Assembly: GCA_028551475.1 (NCBI GenBank)
Contig: CM052357.1
Location: 15,671,931-15,735,930, forward strand
DNA: 64,000 nt
Origin: Casuarina equisetifolia
Lineage: Eukaryota; Streptophyta; Magnoliopsida; Fagales; Casuarinaceae
Direction of reading: 5' to 3'
Part shown: positions 48,351 to 61,230 of the stretch, piece by piece
How the letters are laid out: each line of letters starts with the position of its first letter
Numbering within the stretch: position 1 is the first letter of the stretch
Notes under the pieces: model-generated
Told to the model about the DNA's origin: nothing
Seen by the model: the letters and a program-made list of their open reading frames with translations, nothing else
Databases searched by the model: none
Position numbers and translations under genes: made by a program

Positions 48351-50579
48351 TATATATTGTTTGAATTGGATTAATTTGAGTACGACAAGGTATTCTTGAA
48401 TTTGGATTCTTGTATTCTCTTGATTGTGTGATTAAGTAGGGCTCTAGTCTTAATTATATGTCAAGCAAGAGAAAAAGGAGACAATAGCTAAAGCTCGAAC
48501 ACATTAAGAGAATATTCAACATAAGCAAGACAAAATAGAGCAAAACACCTACTATACTTGGCAAGATCAAATCATATTTATACTTACGATTATTCTGTTG
48601 TAGTTACTTTAGTCTAACTAGAGGATAAATGAACTAAAGCTTAACTTCATTTTTACTTTTCTATTGCTTGGGTTTGAAGCGTCTTTGACACTTTAAAACC
48701 ACAAAGTTCAACTTGAGAATATTTAACACTGTTAAGTGTTTTAGTGTTTGAGTTTAGGGAGGTTGATTCCTAAACTTGGGGAAAGTTCATAAGTGTGCTA
48801 GATAGTGTTTCTTTGGAGAGATATTAGGTGATGAACATAATCTTTGTAATCATTGATTCATTTGGTAAGTGAAACATTTAGGTTAGTGGTAGATGTAAGA
48901 GTTAAATACTTTACCTAAACCAATTAAAAATCTTTTGCAATCTCTTCTTTCAAACCCTTAATCTTTTTGTGCTTATTTTGTGCAATTTATTGTGACACTT
49001 TTCCAAAATATATTATGCTAACATATATGACAAGCTTAGTTGTCACAATATGTCCTACTAAGTAAGTTTGACCTAGCAGGAGTTGTTACAGCAACAAGAA
49101 GGCTGATGCAATAAGTAGATAAACATCCTTGCCCCAATGCTTATCATTATGCTTTCTGATTTATTAGAACTTCAACCTGGGATGCGTTTTGATGATGAAA
49201 CTCAAAGCCACTTAGATGAATGACACCATTTCGGCAACACCTATGGGAACCAAGCCGATTGCTTGAAGATTTCATCACCATTTATCTAGGTGACATTGTT
49301 TTAATGACTTGAGGGAATCAAAAAACACTCACAAAAGGAAAAAAGACACACTAGATCCTTTTCTCCCAAACAAAGAAAATCACATCACATACACTAGAAA
49401 ATCTAGCCGCAAATCAAGCAATCTAGCTATTGTATCAAGGGGAAAACAAATGGAAAAGAATGGGTAGCAATTATGATATGGAATTCTGTATACACATCAC
49501 TTATATCTATGAATCAAAGACATAATCATAAAAATGCATACACACAAGTGTAACAAATTTAAGAAGTTCAAACCAACATAATGTCCAATGTATCTTATAG
49601 TTTCTTATTCACTTAACTCGACTATGCATTGGTTACGTACTTGGTTAAGTTACTTGAGTGGTTTATGTGAAGTGAAGTCCCTTTTCACTTAGATCATGAA
49701 GGACCCTCCTTTTTTGCTCACCTAATAACATAAAACCTCACATTGAGCAATATATACATGAAATAAAACACCTAATTATGCCACCAGGTGCCATGAGTTG
49801 AGCAATTAGAGCCATTTAAGTATAAGATATTATTGAGCCATATAAACCCAACAATTATAGGGCCCCATTTATGTCAAACAACTAGAAATTTTTTAGGAAA
49901 GAAATTTTACGTAATTATGGGTTGAAGGATTGTTAATCCTTTGTAAATTTAGTTTGATTTAAAGTAATTAGTGAAAGGGCTTTAGTATTGGGAAAAAATT
50001 GAATTTTCTAAAGGATACATCATTATTTTCTTGTGGTGCTTTATTGCTTTTCTATGTTACATCAAACTAAGGAACACTAGTGGAGAGAAAAGCAAGAACG
50101 CTTTGAAAGGGAAGCTACTACGGCTGAAAGGAAGCAGAAGGAGGAAAAGGAAGCTTAAGAAAGAGTAGCACATGAAGCTATAGAGAAACAGGATGCATTA
50201 GCATTATAGAGAAACAAGATGCATTAGCATAGGTGTGAGAAAGCCTTATCACTTGGTGCTGAACTTGAAAAAGGGCTTGATGTTACACAACTAACAACTT
50301 AGTTTTGAACTAAGATTTAAACTTCCTTATGCATTTCTTGTTCTTTTGAATATTTAGTTAGTTAGAGCCTTAATTCTAATAACTTTTAGAATAACTTGAC
50401 CTTCCTGCTACAATCATTATTTTTCTTTAATCATTCCTACGGTGTCTTGATCTTAATTCTCTGCATTTATACTTCTACATTTTCTCACATACAGTAATTT
50501 AATGCCCTTGTTAATGGTTTGGACATGATCTTTTCAAAATTAACTGAACTTACACATCTTTGCTCCATGTTGTTCTCAA
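48351..50579. other. Unassigned A+T-rich DNA
   Basis: No gene was recognised. A charged coding-like piece lies at about 50060-50160. It is followed by a two-copy 26-bp tandem repeat at 50181-50231, with units containing ATAGAGAAACA and GATGCATTAGCAT. The right end approaches the reverse Copia gag fragment. Confidence 0.45.
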
Positions 50580-52255
50580 CTAGGTTTTGGTATGGTTTCG
50601 TACTTAAGAGTAAGCAAAAGAGGTTCCACTACTCCAAACTTCTTTACCAGTAAGGCAAGAAGATAATTTGTTAAACTTATGAGCTCTTAGCCCACTATAT
50701 ATCATGTTTATAGCTTTGGCAGTTAACCCCATGGCCTTAGCCTCAGTTTTGTTCCAATCATCAATTTCAGTCATTGTAATATCCTTTCTAATGACCTACC
50801 ATGCTTCTAGATCTTGACCTATAATGAACACTTGCATTAATTGTTTCCAATCTCTATAGTCGATGTTGTCAAATAGTGGTGGTTTGTTAATTATGAAACC
50901 ACCAAAATATAGTAAAGTTAGGTTTTAAATTTACAATCAAGTCTATATGCACACAAGTAATCAAGGTTCAATTAGTACATAAATAAGCATGTATATAAAA
51001 GTTATCACAAACAATAAGATTAATAAAGCAATTCATTGAAGATCTTCAAAGAAATCTCAAAGCTTCACAAACTAATTTTTTTTTCTCTTTGAGCTTAGTA
51101 AAACCATGTAATAGAACTAGAGAGCAGTAAAGTAGTGAGCTTTTATATCACACCTTAAAAAATAGCTACTTTGAACCACTAATTTTGTATTTTTTTTCTT
51201 TCGATGATTTTCTAAGCCTTGAGAAGCAAACTATTGAGTTGTGTTATCTATCCTTCTTTTAGCTCAAAATTGCATCCAAAATAGGGGCATTTCAATGAGT
51301 AACTTTTAGTTTCAGCAATCAGGTCTTCGCAGGTCTTTGTTTGGGTCATGGATTGGAATTTTGGATCTTCTCACAAATCTTCTTCACTTTTCTTCAATCT
51401 TGAATCAAACTTTTTTTAGCATGTTTTTAGTCTCATAGATGTGTGTGTTTTTAGCTTCAAAAATAGTTGATTTTGTCACTTTTTGCTCAATCAAACAAGC
51501 AAGTTATTGGTCGCAAAGAACACTTCAATCTATCTTGATTTAGTCTTCCTCAAATGCTTGGGTGACAATTTTTCTTCACAAAGTTCTTTTTATTGATACC
51601 TTTTGAATGCACCAATTTGAGGCTTTAATGGAACTCTCTTTGGTCGTGCATGGAGGTGGATTTGTCGAGTGGGCAAGGTTAGGTCATGCAGTAGTTTCCA
51701 GGTCACTTGTGGACTTCGCACAAAGTTAGGCTATGATGTGGGTTAGGCATGTTGTTGGGTTACACACTAGGTCATGAACATGTGAGCTTATGGGTTATGC
51801 ACAAAGGCTGATGAGTCAGGCTATGCACATGAAATGGGTCTTAAGTCACACATTCATGGATTGGGCTTTCTATTAATTGAGCTCATGCACATGAGCTTAG
51901 GTTGTGCTGACTATTCACGCTAGGCTCTCAGTTTTAGGCTAGACTCGTGGACAACGATTTCCCTACAAAAAAAAATACTCTAGCATTTTTTTTCTTAAAT
52001 TAAAATAGTATACAAATAAAATTATTTTCTCTTTTCTAAAGCATTTCTTTTAGCAAACTAAATAGAATAATAATGTATATGAATGTAAGAAACCCTAATA
52101 CTTCATAATATCATTGATTGATAGTATAATTTATACACCTTTTACTTTTTATATTTTTATTTTACACATAAAATGTGAAAAATATTTGTATATAATGCAT
52201 AAAGAATATTATCACATCAAACCATATTTTCATGAAATATGCTTTTTTTCCAACA
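50580..52255 (-). mobile_element. Partial long-LTR Copia on the minus strand (LTR plus start of gag)
   Basis: 52255 down to about 50893 is an incomplete LTR of the Copia-1 group. Read on the minus strand it starts TGTTGGAAAAAAAG, with a hairpin relic at 52103-52129. Next to it, about 50880 down to 50580, is DNA that reads on the minus strand as the gag start region of Copia-1; it resembles about 8400-8640. It is a broken copy of a 5' end, with no 3' half seen. Confidence 0.65.
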
Positions 52256-52699
52256 AAAATAAGTGAAGGTGATGATCCAATGGTCTTACATTGCAAGTGG
52301 TGATTAATTAGAAGGGGCAAAAATGGTGTTGTTTTGTCCCTTAGGGCACTCCTATCTTTTTGCCTAAAAACAATCATGAACCACAAAGAAAAATATCATA
52401 CTAGAAGCAAAGTTCTTGCTAGGAACAAACTACAAGCGATGAGAAAACTTGAAGGGGAGGCCATAATCCTAAATTCCTTCCTTCTTTTTGTAAATGTTAT
52501 TTACAAAAATAAAATTAAAAATTTTATAAATTTTATTTACTTAAGGAAGAAAAAGGGAGCAAAAAGCACTTATTTTGTGCTACAATGTGCACAACAACAA
52601 CTAAATGTCATTGATTTTTTCCTTATTGTGCTTCTTCTCGCAACATAAGTTACTCTTGCAAACGGATTGTAAACCTCATCATTTAGTGAGTTGGGTGCC
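52256..52699. other. Unassigned DNA between the Copia fragment and the phosphatase fragment
   Basis: A frame of about 100 codons at 52334-52648 (+) has no recognisable motif and a low-complexity Lys/Asn/Ile composition. I see no feature that can be named. Confidence 0.4.
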
Positions 52700-53045
52700 A
52701 AGTCTAGTACAATAGGCACAACCAACTCCTTTGGTCTACACCTTTTGATATTTCTTGCTCTAAATCTTCAATTTCTTCTAGGGTCACATTGTCTAAAAGC
52801 CCATCATTACCAAGAACTATAATGTCTCCTAGGTGAACTGTGACTCTTATCTGTTTAGCTAAACTCGGCCTATTGCTTGAATGTTGTTTCCTAATTAAGA
52901 CAAAAAAAATTGAAGTAATGTTGTTGTGTCTAGTATGATACACAAGCAAGTTGCCCCTGAAAATTATAAATCTATTGTCTCTCATATTGATCAAGTGTAA
53001 AACGTTGTTCTTGAACATTGCAATGCAAACAATGGATTATTCTTT
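52700..53045 (-). pseudogene. Protein phosphatase 2C fragment (PP2C-55/80-like)
   Basis: A 104-codon frame (53018 down to 52704, minus strand) reads like the C-terminal half of plant PP2C phosphatases of the At-PP2C-55/80 group. VLHLINMRDNRFIIFR (about residues 6-21) matches the VLHVANIGDSGF strand, and VTVHLGDIIVLGNDGLLDN (59-77) matches the GD-x-DG-x-DN metal-binding motif, keeping Asp72 and Asp77. VCIAMFK directly upstream extends the match a little. The frame has neither the N-terminal catalytic part nor a normal end. The Asp of the first GD motif is kept as RD, but the preceding Gly is lost. It is a broken gene fragment and is not expected to encode an active enzyme. Whether it was carried by a transposon is not shown. 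Confidence 0.6.
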
Positions 53046-54506
53046 GACATGAGTTCTTATAAAAGCTTTGTTTAAGACCATGGTTGGATCCACAATTGTA
53101 TATGGGAGTTGATTACTAGTAATGAAACATTATTCACTAGTTTTACACAATCTCATCAATGCCAAAACCCATTCTAGGCCGGCCACTAATACCATCAACC
53201 ATGTTGATGCCTACTTCTCCAAACAAAATAAGTAAGCATCCTTACCGTAAGGGTTTAGGGGGTTTTCTTTAGGAAAGAAGAAGGCTTTGAACCATCTTCA
53301 ATTTTTCATCAAGTGTTATTCTCTTGTACCTAAACATAGAAGTCTTTACCATTCCTCCTTCAAGCCTTTGCTTCTTAATGATCATCTTGAGAAAAAAGAG
53401 CAAAAACTTAGAGATAGAATTTGAATTTTGCGGCATAGAAATAGGAAAAAGAAAAGCAAAGGATTTCTTAAACAATAAGCTTTAAAGTACAACAATTATA
53501 GGTAGATGGGAATAGAGGATTTATCGAGTAGGAAGCTTTGAAGTACAACGGTCATGGGGAGGACAGAAAGGATCCCATTTGTAAAAGGTTTCTTCACTTG
53601 CAAGTTACATGGTTATAACTCTAAGGTCGAGTTGAACAACCTGGCCCTCCTAAGGGTCTTTATATTTGATGGCCTTAGTTTCTAAATTTAATTTTTTAAA
53701 TAAAGTGAGAACCTAAAAGAGTGAGGGAGTGTAAAACCGAATAAAAAAGAAAACAAAGTGAAAGATGAATGGAGAAAGCAATAACCCACCACGAGCCAAC
53801 ACACTCACAAAGTCAAATAATCTGTTTCAGTCATTGACTTGTAGAATTGCTTAAAAAATGAATGTTCAAAATGATAAAACCATGAAATGTATGTTAATGG
53901 TACTAGAAGAAAGGAAACATTAACTTATTTTATTGTAATTGCCTTATTCTAATCTTTAATGAATTTCAAGAAAAAAAACTAAGGTTTTTGCCTTTCTCAT
54001 TCATGAAATTACCTCTTTTCATATCATGTCAAATTTTCTTTTTCTTGATTATTACTGTGTAAATGATTTTTTTTTCTTGTTCACCACTTCTACAATTTTT
54101 GCTTTTGTGTTGGCCAATTTGATTAAATAGTCAATCCTATTAGCTTGTAATTTTCTCCTAATTTCTTTATATATTTGAAGATGTACCCACAAGATTGAAA
54201 TCTCAAGTAGTCCTTTTAATACAATTAAGGAGTCAAACATGTAGATTGATTGATGATAAAGGACTTTGTAACTTACCAACCACCTTAACAAAGTTAGTTT
54301 CTTGCAATACCAATCGATTGATCTTGTCAAAAATAGTTTCCATAAAATGGTGAAGGAAAAACTCATTTGACTTAGGTGTGGTTGATGTGTGTATGAATGA
54401 GGTCACATAGACTTATTGGTCATAGGACACATAGTCATTGGGATTGGGGGAAATTCCTTGGGTTGTAACGAATTTGCATTTGGGTGGTGTATACCCATGT
54501 GTCTTG
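53046..54506. other. Unassigned A+T-rich DNA
   Basis: Frames at 53269-53475 and 54052-54366 on the minus strand lack recognisable motifs. No gene or repeat border was identified. Confidence 0.4.
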
Positions 54507-54608
54507 GAGCAAATAAAAATTCTCATAATCATATTTGATTGAAAGATGTGTGTAGGTAGACTTTGGGTGACTCAAACCATCTATAATAAAACTATGTGCA
54601 ATGTATTA

Positions 54609-54678
<70 letters not shown>

Positions 54679-54780
54679 TAATACATTGCACATAGTTTTA
54701 TTATAGATGGTTTGAGTCACCCAAAGTCTACCTACACCCATCTTTCAATCAAATGTGATTACGAGAATTTTTAATTGATC
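54507..54780. repeat. Long near-perfect palindrome (137-bp arms) with a CT/AT/AG core
   Basis: The two arms are reverse complements with only a handful of mismatches. ATTACTCTCT near 54605 pairs with AGAGAGTAAT near 54677, and GACTTTGGGTGACTCAAACC near 54560 pairs with its complement near 54725. The centre (about 54643) is a run of CT, then AT, then AG dinucleotides, so the whole unit can fold into one long hairpin. There is no coding content, and no target duplication was seen. It could be a fold-back element or MITE, a hairpin-RNA locus or a replication-born palindrome. Confidence 0.92.
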
Positions 54781-54782
54781 TT

Positions 54783-55312
54783 ATTTACCACATTTTGCTT
54801 GTTGTTTAATTGATTGATATTACATAGTTGATATAATGTTATTAAAATATCATACACAGTTAGCAAATAAGAGAAAAAGAGAAAAGAAAAGTTAATAAAT
54901 AATCACCTAATTCAAACCCTATCTTAGTTTGCTATAATACTTATAGCTTGGAATGTTAATGGTGTGTGCCAAAGTCATGGTGCCAAATTGACCTCGTAGC
55001 TTTGCCTTTTGCAATTTTGGTGAATGCTTACCTCAATTAAATCATGATATTTACCACATTTTGCTTATTGTTTGATTGATGGAGATAATATAGTTGATAT
55101 AATTCCATTGTAATATCATACACAATAAGAAATTAAGAGAAAAGAAAATTTAATAAATAAATCATCATATAATTTAACCTTTTTTCTTAAGTTGCTATGA
55201 TACTTAAAGCTTGAAGGGTTAACGATGTATTCCAGACTTATGGTGCTGGATTGACCTTGCAGCCATGCCTTTTGCAATCTTATTGAATTCTGAACCTCAA
55301 TTACATCATGGA
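54783..55312. repeat. Two-copy tandem duplication, period about 265 bp
   Basis: Units starting ATTTACCACATTTTGCTT at 54783 and 55049 share AGTTGATATAAT, AATATCATACACA, GCCTTTTGCAAT and a common ending AATCATG/ACATCATG. Divergence is clearly visible. The array begins two bases after the palindrome ends. Confidence 0.88.
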
Positions 55313-58300
55313 GTGGAAGTGGTTGCTTCTCTAGATGTGAAATCCCCTCTATGTTGTCCTCTAATTAGAGCTTTAGAAAATGCTTAAGAATATGATCTTT
55401 TGGCTCCTAAGTGGCGTCAATAAGTGACATTCCTTACCAATGGATGGATGAGTAGCATGTGTTTCATGTTAAGTTACGTGAGTTAATGTTTTGTATGATG
55501 TTAATGATATAATAATGATAATATGATTATTGGACCTATTGGTGAAAATATTATTTTCATAACCTTGCGCTATTTTATGAAATGTTCTTCATGGTTGTAA
55601 ATGACCTTATTTATGATAATATTACTTGATCATTCATGGATATAATATTGGGTGAAATATTCTTATAATAAATATCTCCATGATCCACATGAGCACAATT
55701 GTTGAATATTTCAAGTCACATAATGATGAAATATATTAGAATATTATTTTATAAGCTTCATGGATATGTTAATTAGGGCCTTTGTATTTACTTAATTAGA
55801 TCTTGTACTTTGATGGAGTTTTTTTAATCCTTATTGTCCATATTTAATAAGGCTTGAAAATGAGCAAAAATGAAGAAAGGTCCACATAAGATAAAGGTCC
55901 AGCCTCTAAACAAGGGAAAAGACCCATGTGTAGAATAGGCTTATGTGATGAGAAAAGCCTTGCCTATGCCTAGTTTAATGAAATAGCCAAAACATCATTG
56001 AGCTGCCTAGGGCCAAAAAGAAAGAAAGAAGAGAATAGAAGGAGAGGAATTGCACACAAAGAAAAAAGGAAAGAGAAGAAAGAGAAAGAAAATAGGCAAA
56101 AATGAAAACATAATGTCATATTTGACTGTTTTGCCATTTGACCATTTTTCCTTCTCCAATCTATCAATCGACCATTTTTGCACCTTAAGATTTTTGTAGT
56201 GGATCGATCCCTAGAGAGAAATTATTTTTGTTGTTGTTTTAAAAGACAAAAAAAAAAAAAGCTTTAGAAGGAAAGAATGCATTGTGCTAAAGACAAGCAT
56301 TTAAAAAGCTTGGTTTTTGTTTCTTTATGCTTAAAATTTATCCTTTTGGTATTCAATAGCTCAAGTTATTGATCAAGTTGTTTATTCATCTATATTATAT
56401 CTAACCAACAAACATTATAGCTAATCACTTGAAATCATTTAGGGTTTTCTTACAATAGGTCATTTTTGTACCTAATATGATTGTATCTTGTTTAAGGACC
56501 TTAAAGAATTTCTCTTATAAAAGGTAATGTGTGACATTGCTGAAACTTGTACCCTTTGATAGATTATCAAAGGAATTTTTTTGGATGTTTTGTCCAATCA
56601 CTTAAAGAAATTAGTTAAATCCTTTGACGAGGGGGTTAAAAGAGGTGGGTTAGAAGTATTTTTCCAATTACTTAATTTCTTATGTGCATTCTTTGTTCTC
56701 ACTTTCTACTTGATACTATGTATAGTCTAATCTATTGTTTGATTGCACAATCTTGTATTTGAGTAGTCCTATCTTAAGCTTGTATAGGAGTTCAGAATTC
56801 CACACACTTTCATTCTAGGACATAAACAACTAGTTTTGATTCTAACAAAATCTAGTTCAGAGGCTCTTGAATTCATTATGAAGTTCATTAGTCCCTATAC
56901 ATTATATGTATATCTATTTTTTATGAGAAACATATAGTTTGCATTATGATTGACCTTGACTCATCTATGTATGTATTATACCTAGAAAGAGAATTGTCAT
57001 ATCATATTAATTGGTTAACACATTGCATTATACTTTCAAAAAACATAAGTATAAATTAGGAGTAATTTAATTAGTGGTAAACAGAACCTAGGAGATTAAT
57101 TAAAGAATTATTAAAAACCTAATTCAACTCCCTTCTTAGGTTTCCTTAAGGACAAAACATTTCCTTCCTCTTATACATTGATCCAACACGGTTTATGGGT
57201 TAGGATATGTAATTGCCCCTTCTTTATAAATCCCTAGAAAGGTTGGCTATACTTAAGGTTCCAATAAATTTCTTTAACAAGGAGGCATGGAAGACCAAAC
57301 AAACCTTCATACCTTCAGGTAGCTTGAGCTTGTATGCCATTGCTCTAAATTTTTTTTCAATATGAAATGGCTCATAAAACCTTGGTGATAGCTTTAAGGG
57401 CTTACAAATGGTAATGGTGGATTGATGATATGGTTACAACTTGAGGTACACCCATTTCCTCATGTTGTACTCAACATCTCTTTTCTAGAGATCATAGTAC
57501 TTCATTTTTGCTTGAGCCTTATGAATGTGCATCTTTAACTTGGTCGTAAAGGCATCTAGGTTTTTCAAGGTATGATCTATAGCTTCCACACCTAAGGTAC
57601 TTGATACATAGGTGAGTAAGATGGAAGATTTCTTCCCAAAGACTACTTCATAAGGGGACCAATTTGTAATGGATTAAAGGTTGGTGTTATAGCAATGCTC
57701 TACCCAAGATAACCATTTCCAACCACTCTTTTGGTTTGGCTACTACAAAACACCTTAGGTGCATCTCTAAAGTTTGGTTGACAAATTCAATATGATAATC
57801 TATTTATGAATGGTAGGCTGATGAAAAGTTGATTTTGGTACATTGTAAGTAAAAAAGTTCCTTTTAAAATATGCTAGTGAAGATAGAATCTCAATTACAA
57901 GTGATAGTGTAAGGTATACCGTAAATCTTCAAGATATGATCAAAGAAAGCTTATTTAATTGTCATTATGTACGGATGCACTAATAGAATGAAATGGTTGG
58001 ATTTAGAAAGTTGATCTACCATAGCAAGTATGGAGGATTTACCCTTTGATCATGCTAGTTCATCTATGAAATTCTTGGACTCCTTTGGTATAGGTATGGG
58101 TTGTAGATGTCCTAGTGGTACCATCTATTCTTCCTTTTGTTGTTGACAAACTTGACATTGTTAAACTATCTTAACCAAATCCTCCCTCATCCTTTTCCAA
58201 TAAAAAATAGATTATGTCTTTTAAAACTATTCATGTGTGCTTTCATGCAATTGGGCTAATAAGGATGGAAACAACTTAATTGTTTGGCTAAAATGATCCT

Positions 58301-60100
58301 TCCTTTATAGAAGATTATGGTGTTCCTCCTTCTTGCACCAAAACATTACAATACCTAAACTAGAAGCATCACATTGAATAGTGAATTTCTTGTTAAAGTT
58401 AGGTTGTGCAAGCATAGTAGCATAGCTGATCATTTGCTTTTACATCTTAAAGGATTTCTCAGCTTTATCCCTCCAATGAAAAACATCCTTCATGGATAGG
58501 TTCGTTAAATATTTGGCTATCTTACCAAAATTGGGAATAAATCTTCTATAATATTTGGCTAGCCTAAGAAACCTTCTCAATTCTCAAATAGACTTTGGTG
58601 CTTCCTAAAGTTTAATTGCCTTGACCTTTTCTTCATCTATTGCAACTCCATGCTTAGTGATAACATAACTAAAGAACTTCACATGTGTCTTTGCAAATTC
58701 ACACTTTGAGAGCTTAACAAAGTTAATGAATTTTTAACATAGAAAAAATCATCTTCAGATGCATCAAGTGATCCTTAAAGCTTTGATTATACATAAGAAT
58801 GTCATCAAAGAAAAACTTACAAAGATAAGGCTTGAATTAGTGATCAATACTTGAAATGTTAATAAAGCATTGCATAATTCGAATGGCAATACAAAGAACT
58901 TATAATGTCCATGATGAGTACAAAACATTTCCTTATGAATATCTTCTTGATGCATATAGGCTTGATAATAATTGGATCTTAAATCAAGGTTAGAAAATAC
59001 ACTAGCTTCATGCAACTTATCTAAAAGCTTATTCACAATATGTATTGGAAAATAATCTTTAATAGTCTCATAATACTGGTGAAGAAATGCCAATTTTCAT
59101 CCTTTTTCTTAAACAAAGTATTGGTGAAGAAAAATAGCTAGTGCTTAACCTAATAACTTTAGAATCATGCAATCTAGCCATCATCTTTTACAATTTAGTT
59201 TTTTGAAAACATACTACTAAGGCCAAATAATGGCAAATTTATAAGGATCTTTCAACAAAATTTTATGATCATGACTATGTTGAGGAGGTAAATGCTTTAG
59301 CTTAGAAAATATCTCTTGAAAGTTTTGTAAGACTTGCACCAATCTATGTTGTCATTCTTCCTTTTCCTTAGTTGTTTTAGATTATCTTATTCCACTTAGA
59401 GTACTATAATTTGAAGCATCATACCTTCTCTTTCCCATATTATCTCCTTACAATTATGCTTTTCATTAATCATCGTAGGGATATATGGATTCTCTCCTTG
59501 TATTAACTACTAGGACAAGTTTGCCTTCAAGTCTATTCATTGTGTTTCAAGGGATAACCTTTATTATAAAAGGACTATCATGCGTATGAACCCTAATATT
59601 AGGAAAATTTTTGTCAATCAAGATGTTGTATTTTATGAATTTTAAATTTCCTTTTTCTCCAAGTCCTTAATGAAAATCTTCCAAGGATTATCTCATACCC
59701 ATTGCAAAGGCTACTTATTTAGACAATCATGTGATTTTATCTCCACCAAAGCCTTTTCAAGAACCTATTTCTTTAGAGCTTATAAAGGCATCTACACATC
59801 TTATAGATGCCCCATCCTAGCCACTAGTTAAGCATCCTTAAGAAATAACTAGTCCACTATCATATCCACCCCTATCAGTAACTCCAATAGTTTATGCTTC
59901 ACTTGTAACTTCTCCTTCAAAACTAACCCACCTATTTAGCAATTCATACGAACCACTTGACCCCATATTTGAGTCACTAACTATATATGTAACTCAGTTT
60001 CTTTCTCCAACCATGCCAACTTATATCCCATATCTCATCATATTTCCCTTGATTCTTCCACTCCACATCATAAACCCTTTACATCCTCTATATCAACCAT
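55313..60100 (-). mobile_element. Ty3/Gypsy chromovirus fossil on the minus strand (Gypsy-3)
   Basis: Read on the minus strand, right to left, the parts are: poorly preserved gag/protease (about 60100-59300), reverse transcriptase (about 59200-58600, with FPIHIVNKLLDKLHEASVFS near 59050), RNase H (about 58600-58300), integrase (about 58230-57190, with CQVCQQQKEE near 58150) and a chromodomain-like end (about 55450-55388). An unrelated LTR at 55487-57159 lies between integrase and chromodomain. Neither LTR of Gypsy-3 was identified, so the borders are approximate. It is an old, heavily broken fossil. Confidence 0.75.
55487..57159. mobile_element. Solo LTR of a third type inserted in Gypsy-3
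   Basis: The 1673-bp unit has 8-bp inverted ends, TGTTTTGT and ACAAAACA. Gypsy-3 integrase and chromodomain sequence lie on its two sides. It does not share the core of the Copia-1 group, although its 3' end has the same style (AATTCAACTCCCTTCTTAGG). No matching target duplication was seen (GTTAA against TTTCC). Its orientation is probably forward, from the 3'-end style. Confidence 0.55.
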
Positions 60101-60780
60101 TCTAAAACCTAAAACATATCCTAAGACATTTAAAGACATGCATTAGGTTAAGGTTATGAATAAAGAGTTGACAGCCTTAAAGGCTAATCACACGTAGGAT
60201 ATCTTCATACTTAAGGCCATTAGATATAAATGAGTATATAAGGTTAAGTTAACAGCCTTGCAAATGATACAGTAAAGAGATATAAGGCCTAATTAGTAGC
60301 CAAATGATTTACTCAATAAGAGGGAATTGACTACTAGGAGACATTTTCTCTTGTAGCCACAATGGTGATAGACACTTTCTCTTCTACATTAAATTTGACA
60401 CAATAATATGTTTTCCAACATCATATCCATATCATAAGTCTTGAACATCATACCCATTATTCCCTAAATATTTCAATTATATCCTTGAAATTAAGAAATC
60501 ATGCATAAAAGGAAAAATCAAAGAATAAAAATAGATGTGCCGTGGGTGAAAGTTGGCCTCTAGTTTTATCAAAGAAAAATTTTAAGTTACATTATTAGAA
60601 TTCCCTAGGAATTGATGGGATAACTATTCACACTATTATACGAGTAATTAGATATTTGGTGGCATAGTAAAGAAAATTTGAAGTAAATATTTTGAGTTAA
60701 AAGAAATTAATGCATAACTTTTTTAAGTAACTGCAACTTAGTTGCTATTTTTGAAACTTAATGAGTAACTTTTAAAATAA
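60101..60780. other. Unassigned A+T-rich DNA flanking Gypsy-3
   Basis: No coding domain or clear repeat border was seen. It may include the degenerate 5' LTR and leader of Gypsy-3. Confidence 0.4.
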
Positions 60781-61201
60781 ATCAAACCCAATGATCGATT
60801 TTCATTTCTACTTTTTCATGAATTGAAGACCTTCTGGAAGGGAGAGAATGAGATTAAGCTGTTTCCGAAGTAAGATGTGATGTTTAGAGCTTGCTCGGCT
60901 GAACCAATTCGAAGTCTGGACGAAATGGAAAAATTGCGGACATGGTTGCTACTGGTGGATGTTACCAAAGCCTGTGTGTCCGTCCCACTTCCACAAAATT
61001 CCTGGGTGGAACCCACGAAGACCTGTGAAGACTTATTCCGTCACTTTTGGTCATAAATTTCAGAGTTCACTGCTCAGTCCAATTCTTTATTGACCTATTC
61101 GCTCGTGATTGCCGTGTAAAAACTTCTTAGGCAGCTACCCTTGCATCGTTTAGGCCCAGAACCACCGATACCCATTATTCTTGGTGTGACTGTTTGTGGC
61201 C

Positions 61202-61230
61202 CACGTGCCGCAACTCTGTAAACTCACGTG
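61202..61230. promoter_or_regulatory. Two G-box (CACGTG) sites
   Basis: CACGTG occurs at 61202-61207 and 61225-61230, the second in the context CTCACGTGACGG. In plants such sites bind bZIP and bHLH factors of light and abscisic-acid responses. No gene is assigned nearby. Confidence 0.5.
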
